Origin: Lepturacanthus savala
Lineage: Eukaryota; Chordata; Actinopteri; Scombriformes; Trichiuridae
Reading direction: 5' to 3'
Length of the DNA stretch: 64,000 nt
NCBI GenBank assembly: GCA_030544235.1
Contig: CM060469.1
Location: 21,014,517 to 21,078,516, forward strand
The notes beneath the pieces are model-generated. The model was not told the origin of the DNA. It saw nothing but the letters and a program-made list of their open reading frames with translations, and did no database searches. The translations under genes and the position numbers were made by a program. Numbering within the stretch: the first letter of the stretch is position 1; every line of letters begins with the position of its first letter. Below, piece by piece: positions 37,071 to 48,269 of this stretch.

Positions 37071-37301
37071 TATCAAACTTGAATTTTATTAAATCAACTA
37101 TTCAATTTCAGCTTCTTGTGCTGTCACAGAAGAACTAGAACATTAATGTTCAGTTTCCTCTCACACTCACACTGTCTGTTTGTGTCTCAATCAGGAAAAA
37201 ATCCATCAATTCATCATGAGAAAAACAACAACCAGCTTCCGTTTTAAACTTCTCGACAGCAGCAGAGCTATATGTTTTCTATATCTTTCTTAGTGGACAG
37301 C

Positions 37302-37304
<3 letters not shown>

Positions 37305-37342
<38 letters not shown>
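37305..37342. repeat. (GT)n microsatellite
   Basis: Uninterrupted GT array; shorter GT or CA arrays of the same kind lie at 34777-34806, 34952-34982, 36350-36376, 37498-37514 and 37631-37648. Confidence 0.95.
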
Positions 37343-37346
<4 letters not shown>

Positions 37347-37845
37347 GGGGTGTTGTAGGCCAAAGGTATGTTGTTCTGACTCTGTTGCCAAACTAATTAG
37401 CGCTGTAGAGCTCAGAGGCCTGTGGAGAGGTTACACCGCACTATGTGTGTGTGTCTTTGTGTGTGATATTCTGCCAAAATACCTCTTTGCTTCTCATTCA
37501 CACACACACACACACTACAAGTACACACATTCTTTAACACCTCACACACATAAACACACACAGACATCCCTGTATCAGGTCCTGACTCTGTGTTGGCCTG
37601 CGATGCTGCCATCTTGTTATATGAACCACTGCTGTGTGTGTGTGTGTTCACTCCATCATGACATACTCAACAACTTTCTGAATTAGTGATGTCATACCGT
37701 CACACTGTAAAGCAGTTGAAGAGCATCTCTGCTGTGTGTTCGGACAGAAAATTTGTTATGAAAGAAAATCAGGTTCTGCAGTTTAACGTGTTTGAGATCA
37801 TGTAGAATATTCTAGGTGTAATATTCTTTGCTGCAAATGTGAGGG

Positions 37846-38540
37846 ATTCAATGAAATGAAAAGGAGGTTGGGCAGAGAGAGGAAAGAAATAGTAAATGTG
37901 AAGAGGGGGAAGAAATAAAGGAAAGATGTGAGAGTTTTAGGATGAGGAGATGAGGATGAAAGAGTGGAGGAGGTGTGTAAAAGATTGGAGAAAAGCAGAG
38001 GAAGAAAGTTCTGAGAAGAGGAAGAGGAAAAAAGTTTACGAGAGGAGGATGTGTCAGAAATGAAAGGAGGGGCCGAAAGAAAGAGGAGGACATGTGGAGG
38101 AGGGAGGGAAGAAAGGAGGTGTGAGAGGAGGAAGACTCATTCTCTGTGTGCTGGCTGCCAGCCAGAGAGGAGGAGGAGGAGGAGGAGGGTGAGTTGTCGC
38201 TTTGTTTGAAGGTTAAAAGAGGATAAGGAGAAAAAATAAGGATGGAGACAGGAGTGAAAAAGAGAAATGTTATTTGATTGGTTGGTACTAAAAAAACAAT
38301 AATCAGGTGCAGAAAGAAAGAGAAAAAATAGCTGGTTTTAGTCATAAAAATACAGAATAATTAATGATACAAAATAAGAAAAAATAAATAAAAAAACACA
38401 AAATATAAGTAAAATACTTATAAAGTAAAAAATGAGATGGAAAAAGGGGGATGAGGAGAAAAGAGATGAAGAGGAGGGAGGATTGTAGTGAGAGAAAGAA
38501 ACGATAAAGACACGAATAGAAAGAGGAGCTCAAGTAATTT
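37846..38540. repeat. Polypurine-rich tract, first part
   Basis: AGGAAGAGGAAAA-like plus-strand sequence with a (GGA)n core at about 38167-38188. The long minus-strand frame across it is low-complexity. Confidence 0.9.
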
Positions 38541-38575
38541 TGTGTCTCCAAGGTGGCAGCGGCTTTTATACCATT

Positions 38576-38576
<1 letters not shown>

Positions 38577-38631
<55 letters not shown>
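38577..38631. repeat. (GT)n microsatellite inside the polypurine region
   Basis: Uninterrupted GT array that separates the two polypurine tracts. Confidence 0.97.
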
Positions 38632-38632
<1 letters not shown>

Positions 38633-38694
38633 AGCCAACTCTTTAACGAGGGACTGCTGCTAATTTCAGAGCTAATACTGAACTGTTCCACACC

Positions 38695-39615
38695 ACTGAA
38701 CCCAGAGAGGAGGAGGAGGGAGAGCAGGACAGATGAGAGGAAGTAGGGATATAGGAGGGGAAAAAGGAGGAGAGGAAAGAGGAGAGGAAGAACAGACACA
38801 AAAAGGTGAAGAGAGGGGAGGAAAGGAGAAAAGAGACAGTGCAGCAGTAGTTTATTATTTTTACCTGACAAACAACTTTGTAGAAAGAGGAGAAAAGAAG
38901 ATGAGGTGAAATAGGGACATAGGAGAGAGAGAGAGAGGGGGGGAGGGATAGAATGAAAGGAAGTAAAGTGAAATAACGAGGAGTGGAGGACAGAGATAAG
39001 GAAAGTAAAAGAAGGGATGAGTGTGAACGGTAGAAGAGGCGAGAAAAATATTAAATGAAATAAGGAGGAGGTAAAAAAGAAACAAAAGATAAGGAAAATA
39101 GACATGTGGAAAGGAGAGGAAAGAGGAGTAACCATCAAAGCACTGCAGAGGAAGAGGAAGTAAGGAGAAATGAGTGATGGGGAAGAATAGAAAAGAAAGA
39201 GGAAGATGAGAGGAAAGGAAGAATATAGGAGGAAATGTCAGGAGAGGAAAAAGATGGAAGAAATTAAGGAGAAAAGAGGGGATGAAAAGAAACAAGTGGA
39301 ACAGTGTGAGGACAAATGGGACAAATGAAAGGAAAGAAGGAAAGGAGCTAGCAGCCTGGCTGAGAATGAAATAATGATAAAAGGAAGGAAGGAGGGGAAA
39401 GAACAGGAAAGATAGAGAAGAAGACAAGAAGAAAGAGAAAATAAGGTTGTGAATGATGAAGATGGCACTTGTCAGCAGTAAAAAGGAATAGAGGAGGACT
39501 GGGAAAAGAATAAAGGGAGATAAAAGAGGAGAGGAATAAAGAAACAAAGCTGAACAAAAGAAAATGAACTGGGTGAAATGGGGAGAGACTGGGAGAGTTC
39601 AGAGGAGGTGAAGGT
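38695..39615. repeat. Polypurine-rich tract, second part
   Basis: Continues the tract beyond the GT array at 38577-38631, with (GAGGA)-like degenerate units. It accounts for the 190- and 228-residue minus-strand frames, which are Ser/Phe/Leu/Pro-rich and have no recognisable domain. Confidence 0.9.
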
Positions 39616-39639
39616 GAAGATGATTACACCTTCCTGTGC

Positions 39640-39796
39640 AGCTGTCACCACCTCCTCCTCCTCCTCCTCCTCTTCTTGCTTCCCTCTTTCATCATCCCTC
39701 CTTTTCCTTCCACTGCCCTTCAGCATCTGTGAGCTGCCATTCTATATCTATTTATCCATCTAGAGCTTTCTCTTCTCTTTTACTTTTCTCTTCTTC

Positions 39797-39879
<83 letters not shown>

Positions 39880-39880
39880 T
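39640..39880. repeat. Polypyrimidine tract: (CTC)n, mixed CT, then (TTTC)n
   Basis: (CTC)n at about 39650-39672, then mixed C/T text, then an uninterrupted (CTTT)n array at about 39797-39880. The strand type is opposite to the tract just left of it. Confidence 0.95.
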
Positions 39881-40224
39881 GTATTACTGCGTGTGTTAAA
39901 AGGATGATTTCATAATTTTTTGTTTCCAATATTTTTATTGAGAAAAATTGTCATTTATGTACATAGTATCCAAACAACTACGTTCTTTTTTTCTTTTAAT
40001 TGAACAAACACCAAAAGTTCAACGTCACAGTTTTCAATACCAGTAATACAATAACAGTAATATAGCACTAAATAATCATCACATTACTGTAAGTAACTAA
40101 ACACAAAGTACAGATTCCCAAAAAGATTTTCAAATCTTTCTTAAAGATGATCCAAACTTAACACAAAAAGAATAAAATAGAATATATACAAATGTTTAGG
40201 CATGGCATTTAACCCATGGTTTGG

Positions 40225-40345
40225 GTTAAAGTTACTACTACTACCTCTTAATTACCTCATAATTAGGCAACCTCTGTCGTCATGGCAACAGTAATTGCAT
40301 TTTTTCAAGTGTCCCGACTCGCCGTTGGAAGCAGGAAGCGAACAG
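40225..40345. promoter_or_regulatory. Candidate noncoding element with an RFX X-box-like site
   Basis: GTCGTCATGGCAAC (40278-40291) resembles the RFX X-box palindrome. It is flanked within 40 bp by CTTAATTACCTC, ATAATTAGG and AGTAATTGCAT. Confidence 0.3.
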
Positions 40346-40437
40346 AGGCCTCCTGCAGTTAAATTAGGGTCCATCCATCTAACCCATTACCAACATGTAT
40401 GGAAGTGTCACGTTTTAAGAAACATTTCTAGTCTTCC

Positions 40438-40530
40438 GACCACTCAAATTTTATCATCAAGGACACTTTAACAGGCGAACTGGAGGAGCCGGGAATCCAA
40501 CCTCGCTCTACCAATCGAGCCACAAACGCC
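40438..40530 (-). mobile_element. tRNA-derived SINE fragment, TGGCTCGATTGGTAGAGCG type
   Basis: On the minus strand TTGTGGCTCGATTGGTAGAG gives a good A box and GGTTGGATTCCCGGC a B-box-like string, followed by AAGTGTCCTTGATG. This is a common fish SINE head. The anticodon-arm region between the boxes is shortened, so this is not a functional tRNA. Confidence 0.55.
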
Positions 40531-40829
40531 AACGACAGTCGCCATCTAACTCTCCTCTGGTCATATTCAACACGGCCACTAGATGGCACCAACTACAGTT
40601 TGTTTTTAGCGACTGATCGTGTCATTTTTCTCTATAGAATCTTTGGACTGAGTCAGAACGATTTCCTCGCTATCCTCACTAACTTCACGTCATGAATTAT
40701 GAACGCGGCTCCAGTACGTGTTTCCTGTTGGGTGTATTTGTTTAGTTTTTATTAATGGCTGCCGCCTGAAAGTCTATCACCAAAACGTCTCCCTGCTTAA
40801 TTTGCAACTCTGCATTTACTCATGTTGGA

Positions 40830-41060
40830 TTTTTTTCATTAATTCATGTTACTATTAATCTTTAGTAATTAATACCCTCAGCTCATATCCATAAAATCCA
40901 CATTATTACCCCATAATGTTCATTATCATATTAGTCATATGAGCTTTGCTTAATTGTGCTGTGTTGTGCATTAATGAATGCGCGCATTCAAGTTTCCTTC
41001 CAGAGGAGATAACTACTGTCATGAAATTAAATGACAAAATGTCTGGAAGCAAAAAATTAC
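40830..41060. promoter_or_regulatory. Candidate conserved noncoding element
   Basis: Contains TTCATGTTACTATTAATC, CATATTAGTCATATGAGC, GCATTAATGAATGCGCGC and TGTCATGAAATTAAATG. It is unique sequence with dense ATTA/TAAT cores. Confidence 0.3.
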
Positions 41061-41850
41061 ATTATAAATATTCATTCATATAAATGATGTCATTTTTTAA
41101 ATGGCATGGAGGTCAGGAGGGAATTTAAATACTTATTTATTTGACTAAATTGGGCACTTACACACTGAATCTCCCAAATTTTAGAAGATCAGCTGCTGCA
41201 GATATCATTATTGTTTTTATTTTCTACAATGCAGCCTGTATGTGCTGTGGCAAATTGTCTGTTTATTCCTCTTGATTACTCTTAAATGTTAAACATTTAT
41301 TAATTATTAATATTTATATAATAATTAATACAAACACTTTAACAAGCTTGAGCTGGAATAATCACTCAATCAACAGAAACAAAACTTTTTTAATAATTGA
41401 TTAATCTTTTCCTTTTTTATGACAGAATGCCAAAATTATTTGATTTAAGCTTCTTAAAAGATCATATTTTCTGATTTCTTTAGTCCTTTTAAGGCAGTAA
41501 CCTGAATATAAGTGTGTTGTGGATTATTAGTTGTGACATAAAAATTAGCCAAGGTCCACTTACAAAATTTTTCCAGAGTTAAACTGCATCTCACAGTCTT
41601 CAACACTTCATCTGGGGGTGGAGATAAATACTTGATATGCTGTGTGAAAATCTATAATTTCGGTCAGGCTAAAAGATAAAATCTGTAAAAATAACAACAC
41701 TGTGGAAAACATGACATGAATGAAGATGAAAAGTTTGAGTTTGTAGTGTCAATACTTTTGAGGGCATTTTTGAGGCAGGAATGTTTTTCATTTCCTTCCA
41801 ATTGAGCGAGGAATAAAAATATGACCTGAAATCCTCCAGTTCAGTTCCCA

Positions 41851-41852
<2 letters not shown>

Positions 41853-41940
<88 letters not shown>

Positions 41941-41950
41941 GTATGTGTAT
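41853..41950. repeat. (GT)n microsatellite, about 98 bp
   Basis: Near-pure GT array; a second one lies at 42045-42083 and a third at 42391-42420. Confidence 0.97.
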
Positions 41951-42040
41951 GCAGTTGAGTTATCAGTTAACAGGATTGTGGCTAACAGGATGGAGCTGTA
42001 ATGCTACTAAGACTGTCAACATGGCTTTGCACTCTGTGAG

Positions 42041-42087
<47 letters not shown>

Positions 42088-42391
42088 ACTTGACTAGTGA
42101 TATTTTTCTCTGTTGCTCACATTTTGCTTTCTGCCGCATAAAACATGTCATCATGTTTTTATTATGTCACATCTCTGGGATCAGTCTCATACGTTTTAGT
42201 ATTATTATTTTTTAATGGAACATTAGTGTCTACTAATGTTACACAAACTTGTGCTAAACTTGATAAATATGTCAAACAAAAAATATATATTTAAAGAAAC
42301 AGCAGGTCCCCTCTATCAAAACAGAAACAAAAAGATGTTTAGATATAATATCGTTCTGTTTAGTTTAAGCAAGTTGTTGTCACTCAAAGCT

Positions 42392-42422
<31 letters not shown>

Positions 42423-42977
42423 TGCAGCCATGCCGCTCGCTGTCATGCTTGGGTTGATGCTAAAGCAGCGTAGCAGGCAAAGATTGGTAAAACAGATAAA
42501 CAGCAGCAACAAACACTGCAGGAAACTGAATGTCTCAATGAGAGTGAAAACAGACAGAATCCACAGCGCTCAATCATATGTCATTTAAAGAAGTCATGTT
42601 TCATGTGTTGAATTTGACAAATACCCAGAACCAACTTGTGTGTGTGTGAACTAAAACTTAAGTATGGAAGTTAACTGGCTTCGCTGCATTTAAACTGAGC
42701 TAAAAGCAAAAAAGAGTTGAGCTCCGTCATCCATTACGTAATTTATTTTATCTCATTCATTTTTATTTATTCTGAATCATGGACACAATATTTCAGTCAG
42801 TAATCAATCATAATTATATTACATTTCTTTCATTACATAATCACAAAGGGGGAGGAAGAAGAAAATCCTTTACCAGCCTTTTTCTTAAAAAATTAACCAA
42901 TAAAACAACTCAATAGTCTGTAAAAATACAAAAAGAGCCAAAGAAAAATTTTTGACTAAACAAACCTCTTGTGCTGT

Positions 42978-43107
42978 CACTAGAACGATTAGTTGATTAG
43001 TTACCAACTATTACATTAATCCCCAACGGTCATTTTTAAGAAGAAAATGTTGAAATTCTCTGGTTCCAGCTTCTCAAATGTGATTATTTTTAGTTTCTTT
43101 ACACAGG
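42978..43107 (-). mobile_element. hAT-type repeat family A, copy cut by a SINE
   Basis: Starts CACTAGAACGATTAGTTGAT and runs through TTCTCTGGTTCCAGCTTCTC to TTAGTTTCTTTA. It stops where the inverted SINE copy at 43109-43383 begins, so the SINE or a linked deletion ended it. Confidence 0.7.
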
Positions 43108-43108
43108 C

Positions 43109-43383
43109 ACCATTTTTTATGCCTGTTTATTGCTCACTAGGGTCGTCAGGGTCAATCCCAGCAAACTGTGGGTGAGAGGTAGGGATACACCCCAGATGGT
43201 CACCAGCCAATCATGGGGCACACACACCATTCACTCACACATTCACACCTATGGGCAATTTAGAGTCTCCAATTAACCTGAGCATGTTTTTGGACTGGAG
43301 GAAGCTGGAGAACCTGGAGACAAGGGGAGAACGTGCAAACTCCACACAGGACAGTGCTACCCACTGCCCATCGTGTCGCCAGG
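43109..43383 (-). mobile_element. tRNA-headed SINE, diverged copy
   Basis: In inverted orientation it carries GATACACCCCAGATGGTCAC, TTCACTCACACATTCACACC, TTAACCTGAGCATGTTTTTG and CATCGTGTCGCC. The B-box part of the head is deleted. It interrupts a hAT-type family A copy. Confidence 0.8.
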
Positions 43384-43540
43384 TTTCTTATATACTTTTA
43401 TAAATCTAACATTGTAAGAACAATTTTGAACACAATAAGATTCCTTTCATTTTCTGCCCCACTGATGTTTCCAGATGTTCTCCAGTAAGGTTTGGACATA
43501 CTTTTCCATTACCTTCAATGAGAATGTTTCTTTGAAATTT

Positions 43541-43827
43541 TGATAATCTAACAATTGATTTGAGTCATTATAAAGAAGAAAATGTCCAACTTCTCTGGTT
43601 CCAGCTTCTCACATTTGATTATTTTCTGTTTTAGTTCGGTTTTAGTCTTCAATAATAGGAAACCTTTGATTTTTGGGTTGTGGACTGTTGGTCTGGACAA
43701 AAAAAAAGATATTTTAGGTTCAATCTACTGCTTTAGGAAAACAGTCATGAACAATTATTCCTATTTATGAATCAAACAACTAATAAATGAATAGTTTCAA
43801 TGATTAATCAGAATAGTTGCAACAAAT
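43541..43827 (-). mobile_element. hAT-type repeat family A, near-complete copy
   Basis: Carries AACAATTGATTTGAGTCATT, TTCTCTGGTTCCAGCTTCTC, GTGGACTGTTGGTCTGGAC and the end AGTTGCAAC. This is a second, separate copy just beyond the SINE. Confidence 0.75.
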
Positions 43828-44660
43828 ATTTATTCAAACGGACAAACTTTTGAGCCGTTTGTTAATTCCCACAGCAAAAAAAGAAAACACTGGTTTGGAT
43901 TGATGACCAGAAATACTTAATATTTTATTATACATTGTATATAGTGACCCAGCTGAGATAAAAGGCTTTTAAAGGACTGTCAGGGGGCAACTTTACTTGA
44001 AATACGACACATATCAACGCAAGCGATTGAAGTCGGAGAGGGACAGAGAGAATGTTTTAATTATATTTGAAAATAATCCCGAAGCTTCAGGCCTGAACCC
44101 AGCAGGCGGAGCGTCGGCTCGGATTTAAAGTCAGAAAGTGTTGAGAAATGAACACTCTGACAATAAAACAAATATGGAATTACGGCAGCCTTACATCAAA
44201 GTTCACGCTCATAAAGAGACGCTTCCCTCTCTTCGTCTTTACTCTTTTGGATTTGTCTCATTTTCCTTTTTAATCTCTTGGACGTTTCTTCTTCTTTCTA
44301 TTCCTTCCTTATCCCAAGTCAACCTGGGATTTCCCTTCCTCTTTCTGTTCTTTCTTTCTCTTGTTCTAATCTCTCTCTCTGTCTGTAGGATGGAGGGACT
44401 GAGTTCACACTGATCCTCCATCACTACAATCCTATTGGAGGATGATTAGCCGTGTAATGACAGTGGTGACTGTGTGTGTGGCTCAGCAGGAGGTGAAGTC
44501 ATGTTTCTTGGTGGAAGACGATTACACATTTTCACTGATCCACTCACCAACATTTCTACAGCTCTCCTTTTTTCCTGCTACTACATAGTCCTGTTACCAC
44601 TCGGTATATTTCCTATAATACAGTTTCCAATCCCTGCAACAATTCGTCAAATGAATGATT

Positions 44661-44812
44661 GAAGCATTTTAAGAAGAAATTGTCCAAACTCTCTGGTTCC
44701 AGCTTCTCCGATCTGACTATTTTCTGGTTTCTTTAGTTTTCTATAATAGTAAAGTGATGATCTATGGGTCTTGGACTGTTGGACTGGACAAAAATGGTCA
44801 GTTGCTTTGGAT
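44661..44812 (-). mobile_element. hAT-type repeat family A, central fragment
   Basis: Only the middle is present: TTTTAAGAAGAAATTGTCC, CTCTGGTTCCAGCTTCTC, TATAATAGTAAAGTGATGAT, then TTGGACTGGACAAAAATGG. Confidence 0.7.
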
Positions 44813-44901
44813 GCAGACATGAGACTGAGCTGCCAGCAGATCTACTTTCTAACAAAGAAATAGTCCCTTGGATATTTAGTTTGTCTTCTGTATAACAGTG
44901 C

Positions 44902-45004
<103 letters not shown>

Positions 45005-45202
45005 GCTCTGCATTCCTGTGGTTGCTAGCAACAAAATGACTGAACACATAATGGTTGTTTGTTGCTCACACACAAACACAGAAACACATTAACACACTTT
45101 CTCACACTCACAGCAGGTTATAATCCTGTAATTTGGGTTTATTTCACCAAATGACCAGGTCTTTGATCCTCTATGATCAATACAAGACTGGAGCTCAATG
45201 AT

Positions 45203-45204
45203 TT

Positions 45205-45241
<37 letters not shown>
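45203..45241. repeat. (TTTC)n microsatellite
   Basis: About nine TTTC units, followed by a pyrimidine-rich stretch to about 45440. Confidence 0.95.
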
Positions 45242-46261
45242 TCCTTTTTCCATAGTTCTCACACATCCTTTTTTAGTGTTCCATTCAGTTTATTTCTCTG
45301 ATCAATTTATTAATTATTTCTCTTCTCCTTTTTTTGTTTTTTCATTTAATTCCTTATTTCTTCTCTGTTTTACATGTCTCTTCCTTCCTTGTCCAGCTTC
45401 TCTCTCTTTCCTTTTCTCTCTTCTGTCTCTCTGCCGATAGGTAGATTGGGTTTGGCACTCAGTCCCCTGATCAGTGAACACACACACAGACATACACACA
45501 TATAGCGAACAGTGGTGTCATCGCCATGGCGATGTCAGCAGGCGGGGCTTAATCCAAAGTGACACTTGTTCTCTGCCTTCTTTTCCCATCGCCATGGAAG
45601 CAATTACCCTCCTCCTGAAGGGCCTTTTGTGTGTGTGTGTGTCCATGGGTGTGTGTGTGTGTGTGTTCTTGTCGTCCCCAGAGTTGACGGGGTGGAACCT
45701 TGGCTGCGGGTCACCTGATTGGCTGAATTGAAAGACGAGCAGCGAGGGAGAGAGAGATTAAAAAGAAAGAAATTTGTTCTTCTTTCTCCATCTTTTCTTC
45801 CGTCTGTTTTTTGTCAACAACACTTTCAACCTTTGCAGATTAATTTACAAGCTTGTCTTGACATCTTGTGAACCAGTGCCTCTCTTATGATGACTGTCTA
45901 TTTATAATCTGAGTCTCTACTGGAATATTTTTGGATGATTTACAGATAGATTTTCTTATTTATCTCATACATAAGAGGCAGATGCAGCTTCTGTCTCTTT
46001 ACAGCTCAGTCTCCAGCCAGAGGGAAATGTTGGCAGAAAACGATGAATGTCGTAATGTATCGTATAACGTTATGTGATATTTTCACAAATACTCTTTATG
46101 TGGTGACGATATAGTTAGGCTTAGGCACAAAAAACAGTTATTTAATGTTAGAAGAAACGTCTAAGTTGGTTTAAAATGATCACTGCACATGATGACAGGA
46201 CAAACAATTCCCTGTTGAATGCCAGTAAAATTCCCGATTTAAAAAAGTGAATATATTAGTA

Positions 46262-46370
46262 AAATATTTCAAGCCTTTATTTCATGTAATTTTGAGGATG
46301 GTTTATAGATAATGAAAACTGTTCGACCTTTGTTCATGTTTAACATCTAATATTATTAAAATATTATTTA
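46262..46370 (+). repeat. Partial duplicate of the MITE right half plus flank
   Basis: TATTTCAAGCCTTTATTTCA here matches TATTTCAAGCCTTTTCTATG in the MITE. GTTCGACCTTTGTTCATG followed by AATATTATTAAA matches the sequence just outside the MITE right end (46561-46605). The MITE right terminus is absent in this copy. Confidence 0.7.
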
Positions 46371-46373
46371 CTG

Positions 46374-46559
46374 ACAGGTGCATCTCAAATAATTAGAATA
46401 TCATGAAAAAGTTACAAATATTTTTGTGAAACTCATGTATTATATAGATTCACTACACATGTATTTCAAGCCTTTTCTATGTATTTTTGAGGATTATAGC
46501 TTCTAGTAATGGCAACCCCAAACTTTTCACGATATTCTTTTTATTTGAGATGCACCTGT
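46374..46559. mobile_element. Tc1/mariner-type MITE with about 40-bp terminal inverted repeats
   Basis: Left end ACAGGTGCATCTCAAATAAT and right end ATTTGAGATGCACCTGT are inverted copies extending to AAAAAGTT/AACTTTTC. The ends resemble those of the Tc1 copy at 53042 (CAGGTGC, ATAATTAGAA). TA follows the right end; the left flank is GA-altered. Confidence 0.8.
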
Positions 46560-46680
46560 ATGTTCAACCTTTGTTCATGATTAATGTCCAATATTATTAA
46601 AGGTCCACTTTAAGTCATTTTTATAGGAAAAAACTTTACATCCTATGAATTGTTATATTTACAACTCACACAATCAAACA

Positions 46681-47051
46681 GGGGCGACACGGTGGCGCAG
46701 GGGTTAGCGCTGTTGCCTCACAGCAAGAAGGTTGCAGGTTCAAGACCTCCTTGGTCCTGGGTCTGGGACCTTTCTGTGTGGAGTTTGCATGTTCTCCCTG
46801 TGTCTGCGTGGGTTTTCACTGGGTACTCCGGCTTCCTCCCACAGTCCAAAAACATGCTCAGGTTAATTGGAGACTCTAAATTGCCCATAGATGTGAGTGT
46901 GTGAGTGAATGGTGTGTGTGTGTCCCACGATTGGCTGGCGACCATCTGGGGTGTATCCCTGCCTCTCGCCGTAACACGCTGGGATAGGCTCCAGCAGACC
47001 CCTGCGACCCTAATGAGGAATAAGCAGGTATAGAAAATGACTGACTGACTG
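46681..47051 (+). mobile_element. tRNA-headed SINE, full-length copy, 11-bp TSD
   Basis: Head: GGGGCGACACGGTGGCGCAG with A-box-like TGGCGCAGGGG and B-box-like GGTTCAAGACC about 43 bp downstream. Body: GTGTGGAGTTTGCATGTTCT, then GGTTAATTGGAGACTCTAAA, then CATCTGGGGTGTATCCCTGC. Tail: TGACTGACTGAC. ACAATCAAACA flanks both sides (46670-46680 and 47052-47062). These features fit a tRNA-derived SINE mobilised by LINE machinery. Long open frames on both strands are shadows. Confidence 0.88.
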
Positions 47052-47572
47052 ACAATCAAACAGTAGAAGACAATAAAAAAGAATTAAAGACACCTTCGTG
47101 CCTGCAACAGACATTACAAAGCAACATAGATCAAATATCCTAACACTTGGTATACAGCCAACAGCAGAATAAAGCTTCACTGAGGCAGATAACACATAGA
47201 GTTGAGGAATAAAAGTGACATGAACAGCAGCACAGTGTCCCACAAACACACTGTTTAAAGCAAATAGGAAGGATTTGCAGCCTTTGGTCAGTAAAATACA
47301 CTCAGTATTTTGAAAATTTTGAAAATCAGTAAAATTTGAAAATACACTCAGCACTTCTCTTCTGGATCCAACATACAGTGTTTTTTGTTGTTTCATTTGT
47401 TGATTCAACGTTTACTTGAAGGGGAGATTCAAGTAAACGTAGGCTTCAAGCTTTTTGTGATTTTCTGTTATTTGTATTCTGGTATGATGTCAGATGTTAA
47501 ACATAGTAAAAGCGTCACACTGAGGTTAAAATTCTGTGTGTAGAAATGCTCACTATCGGTCAAAATCCAAAT

Positions 47573-47838
47573 TAGAGCTGCAACAATTAGTTGATTAATC
47601 AATTAGTGGCAAACAACATTAATCAACTATGTTGATAATCAGTTAATCGATTTGAGTCATTTTTAAGAAGAAAGTGTTCAAATTCTCTGGTTCCAGCTTC
47701 ACAAATCTGATTATTTTCTGGATTCTTTAGTCTTCTAAAAAAAATACATTTTAGGTTGAATCTTCAGCTTTGGAAAACAGTGATCAATATTTTACACCAT
47801 TTTAGGAACCGAACAACTAATCGGTTTCAATATCCGTT
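47573..47838 (-). mobile_element. hAT-type repeat family A, near-complete copy
   Basis: Starts TAGAGCTGCAACAATTAGTT and continues through ATCGATTTGAGTCATTTTTA, TCTCTGGTTCCAGCTTC and ACCATTTTAGGAACCGAAC. The end is truncated, and the segment carrying the GGACTGTTGGTCTGG landmark has been deleted. Confidence 0.75.
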
Positions 47839-48184
47839 ATCGGTCTTAAAGAGCTTAAGTGACATTTATAAGAAAAATAAGGAGTTTTTACTGTAAATCA
47901 TGCAACAATATTCTAGTAGAGTTTGAACTGTGCAGCTACAACTTCTTTTATGCTTCTTCCCTTCTTTCGTTTCTCTCCATTTTTTACCTTTTTCTCCCCC
48001 TCACTACTTCAATCAGTACAATAACAATTACTCTCTATTATTTAGAAAACAAAACATGAATTCATTCCATCTCCTTCTCTACATCCATTTATATTTATGT
48101 CGTGTTCTCTCCCAGACACACATCTTTAATATCTGAACATCCATCTTAACCAGACTCAAATCTGAACAATCTTTGTTTAAATAT

Positions 48185-48186
<2 letters not shown>

Positions 48187-48267
<81 letters not shown>
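48187..48267. repeat. (GT)n microsatellite
   Basis: GT array of about 80 bp with one T slip near the left end; another lies at 48336-48371. Confidence 0.95.

Positions 48268-48269
<2 letters not shown>

Noticed and set aside
38566..39547. Minus-strand frames of 190 and 228 codons, and 165 codons at 37848-38345
   Set aside because: They are Ser/Phe/Leu/Pro-rich translations of a polypurine tract with no domain, no splice sites and no codon bias.
40438..40530. Possible tRNA gene
   Set aside because: A and B box-like strings exist, but no cloverleaf can be formed because the middle arm is shortened; a SINE fragment fits better.
41343..41510. Further family A copy
   Set aside because: Only weak similarity (TTTGATTTAAGCTTCTTAAA, TTTCTGATTTCTTTAGTCC); not counted.
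45518..45533. CATCGCCATGGCGATG perfect palindrome as an operator
   Set aside because: A 16-bp palindrome can occur by chance in 64 kb and nothing around it supports function; noted only as RFX-like text.
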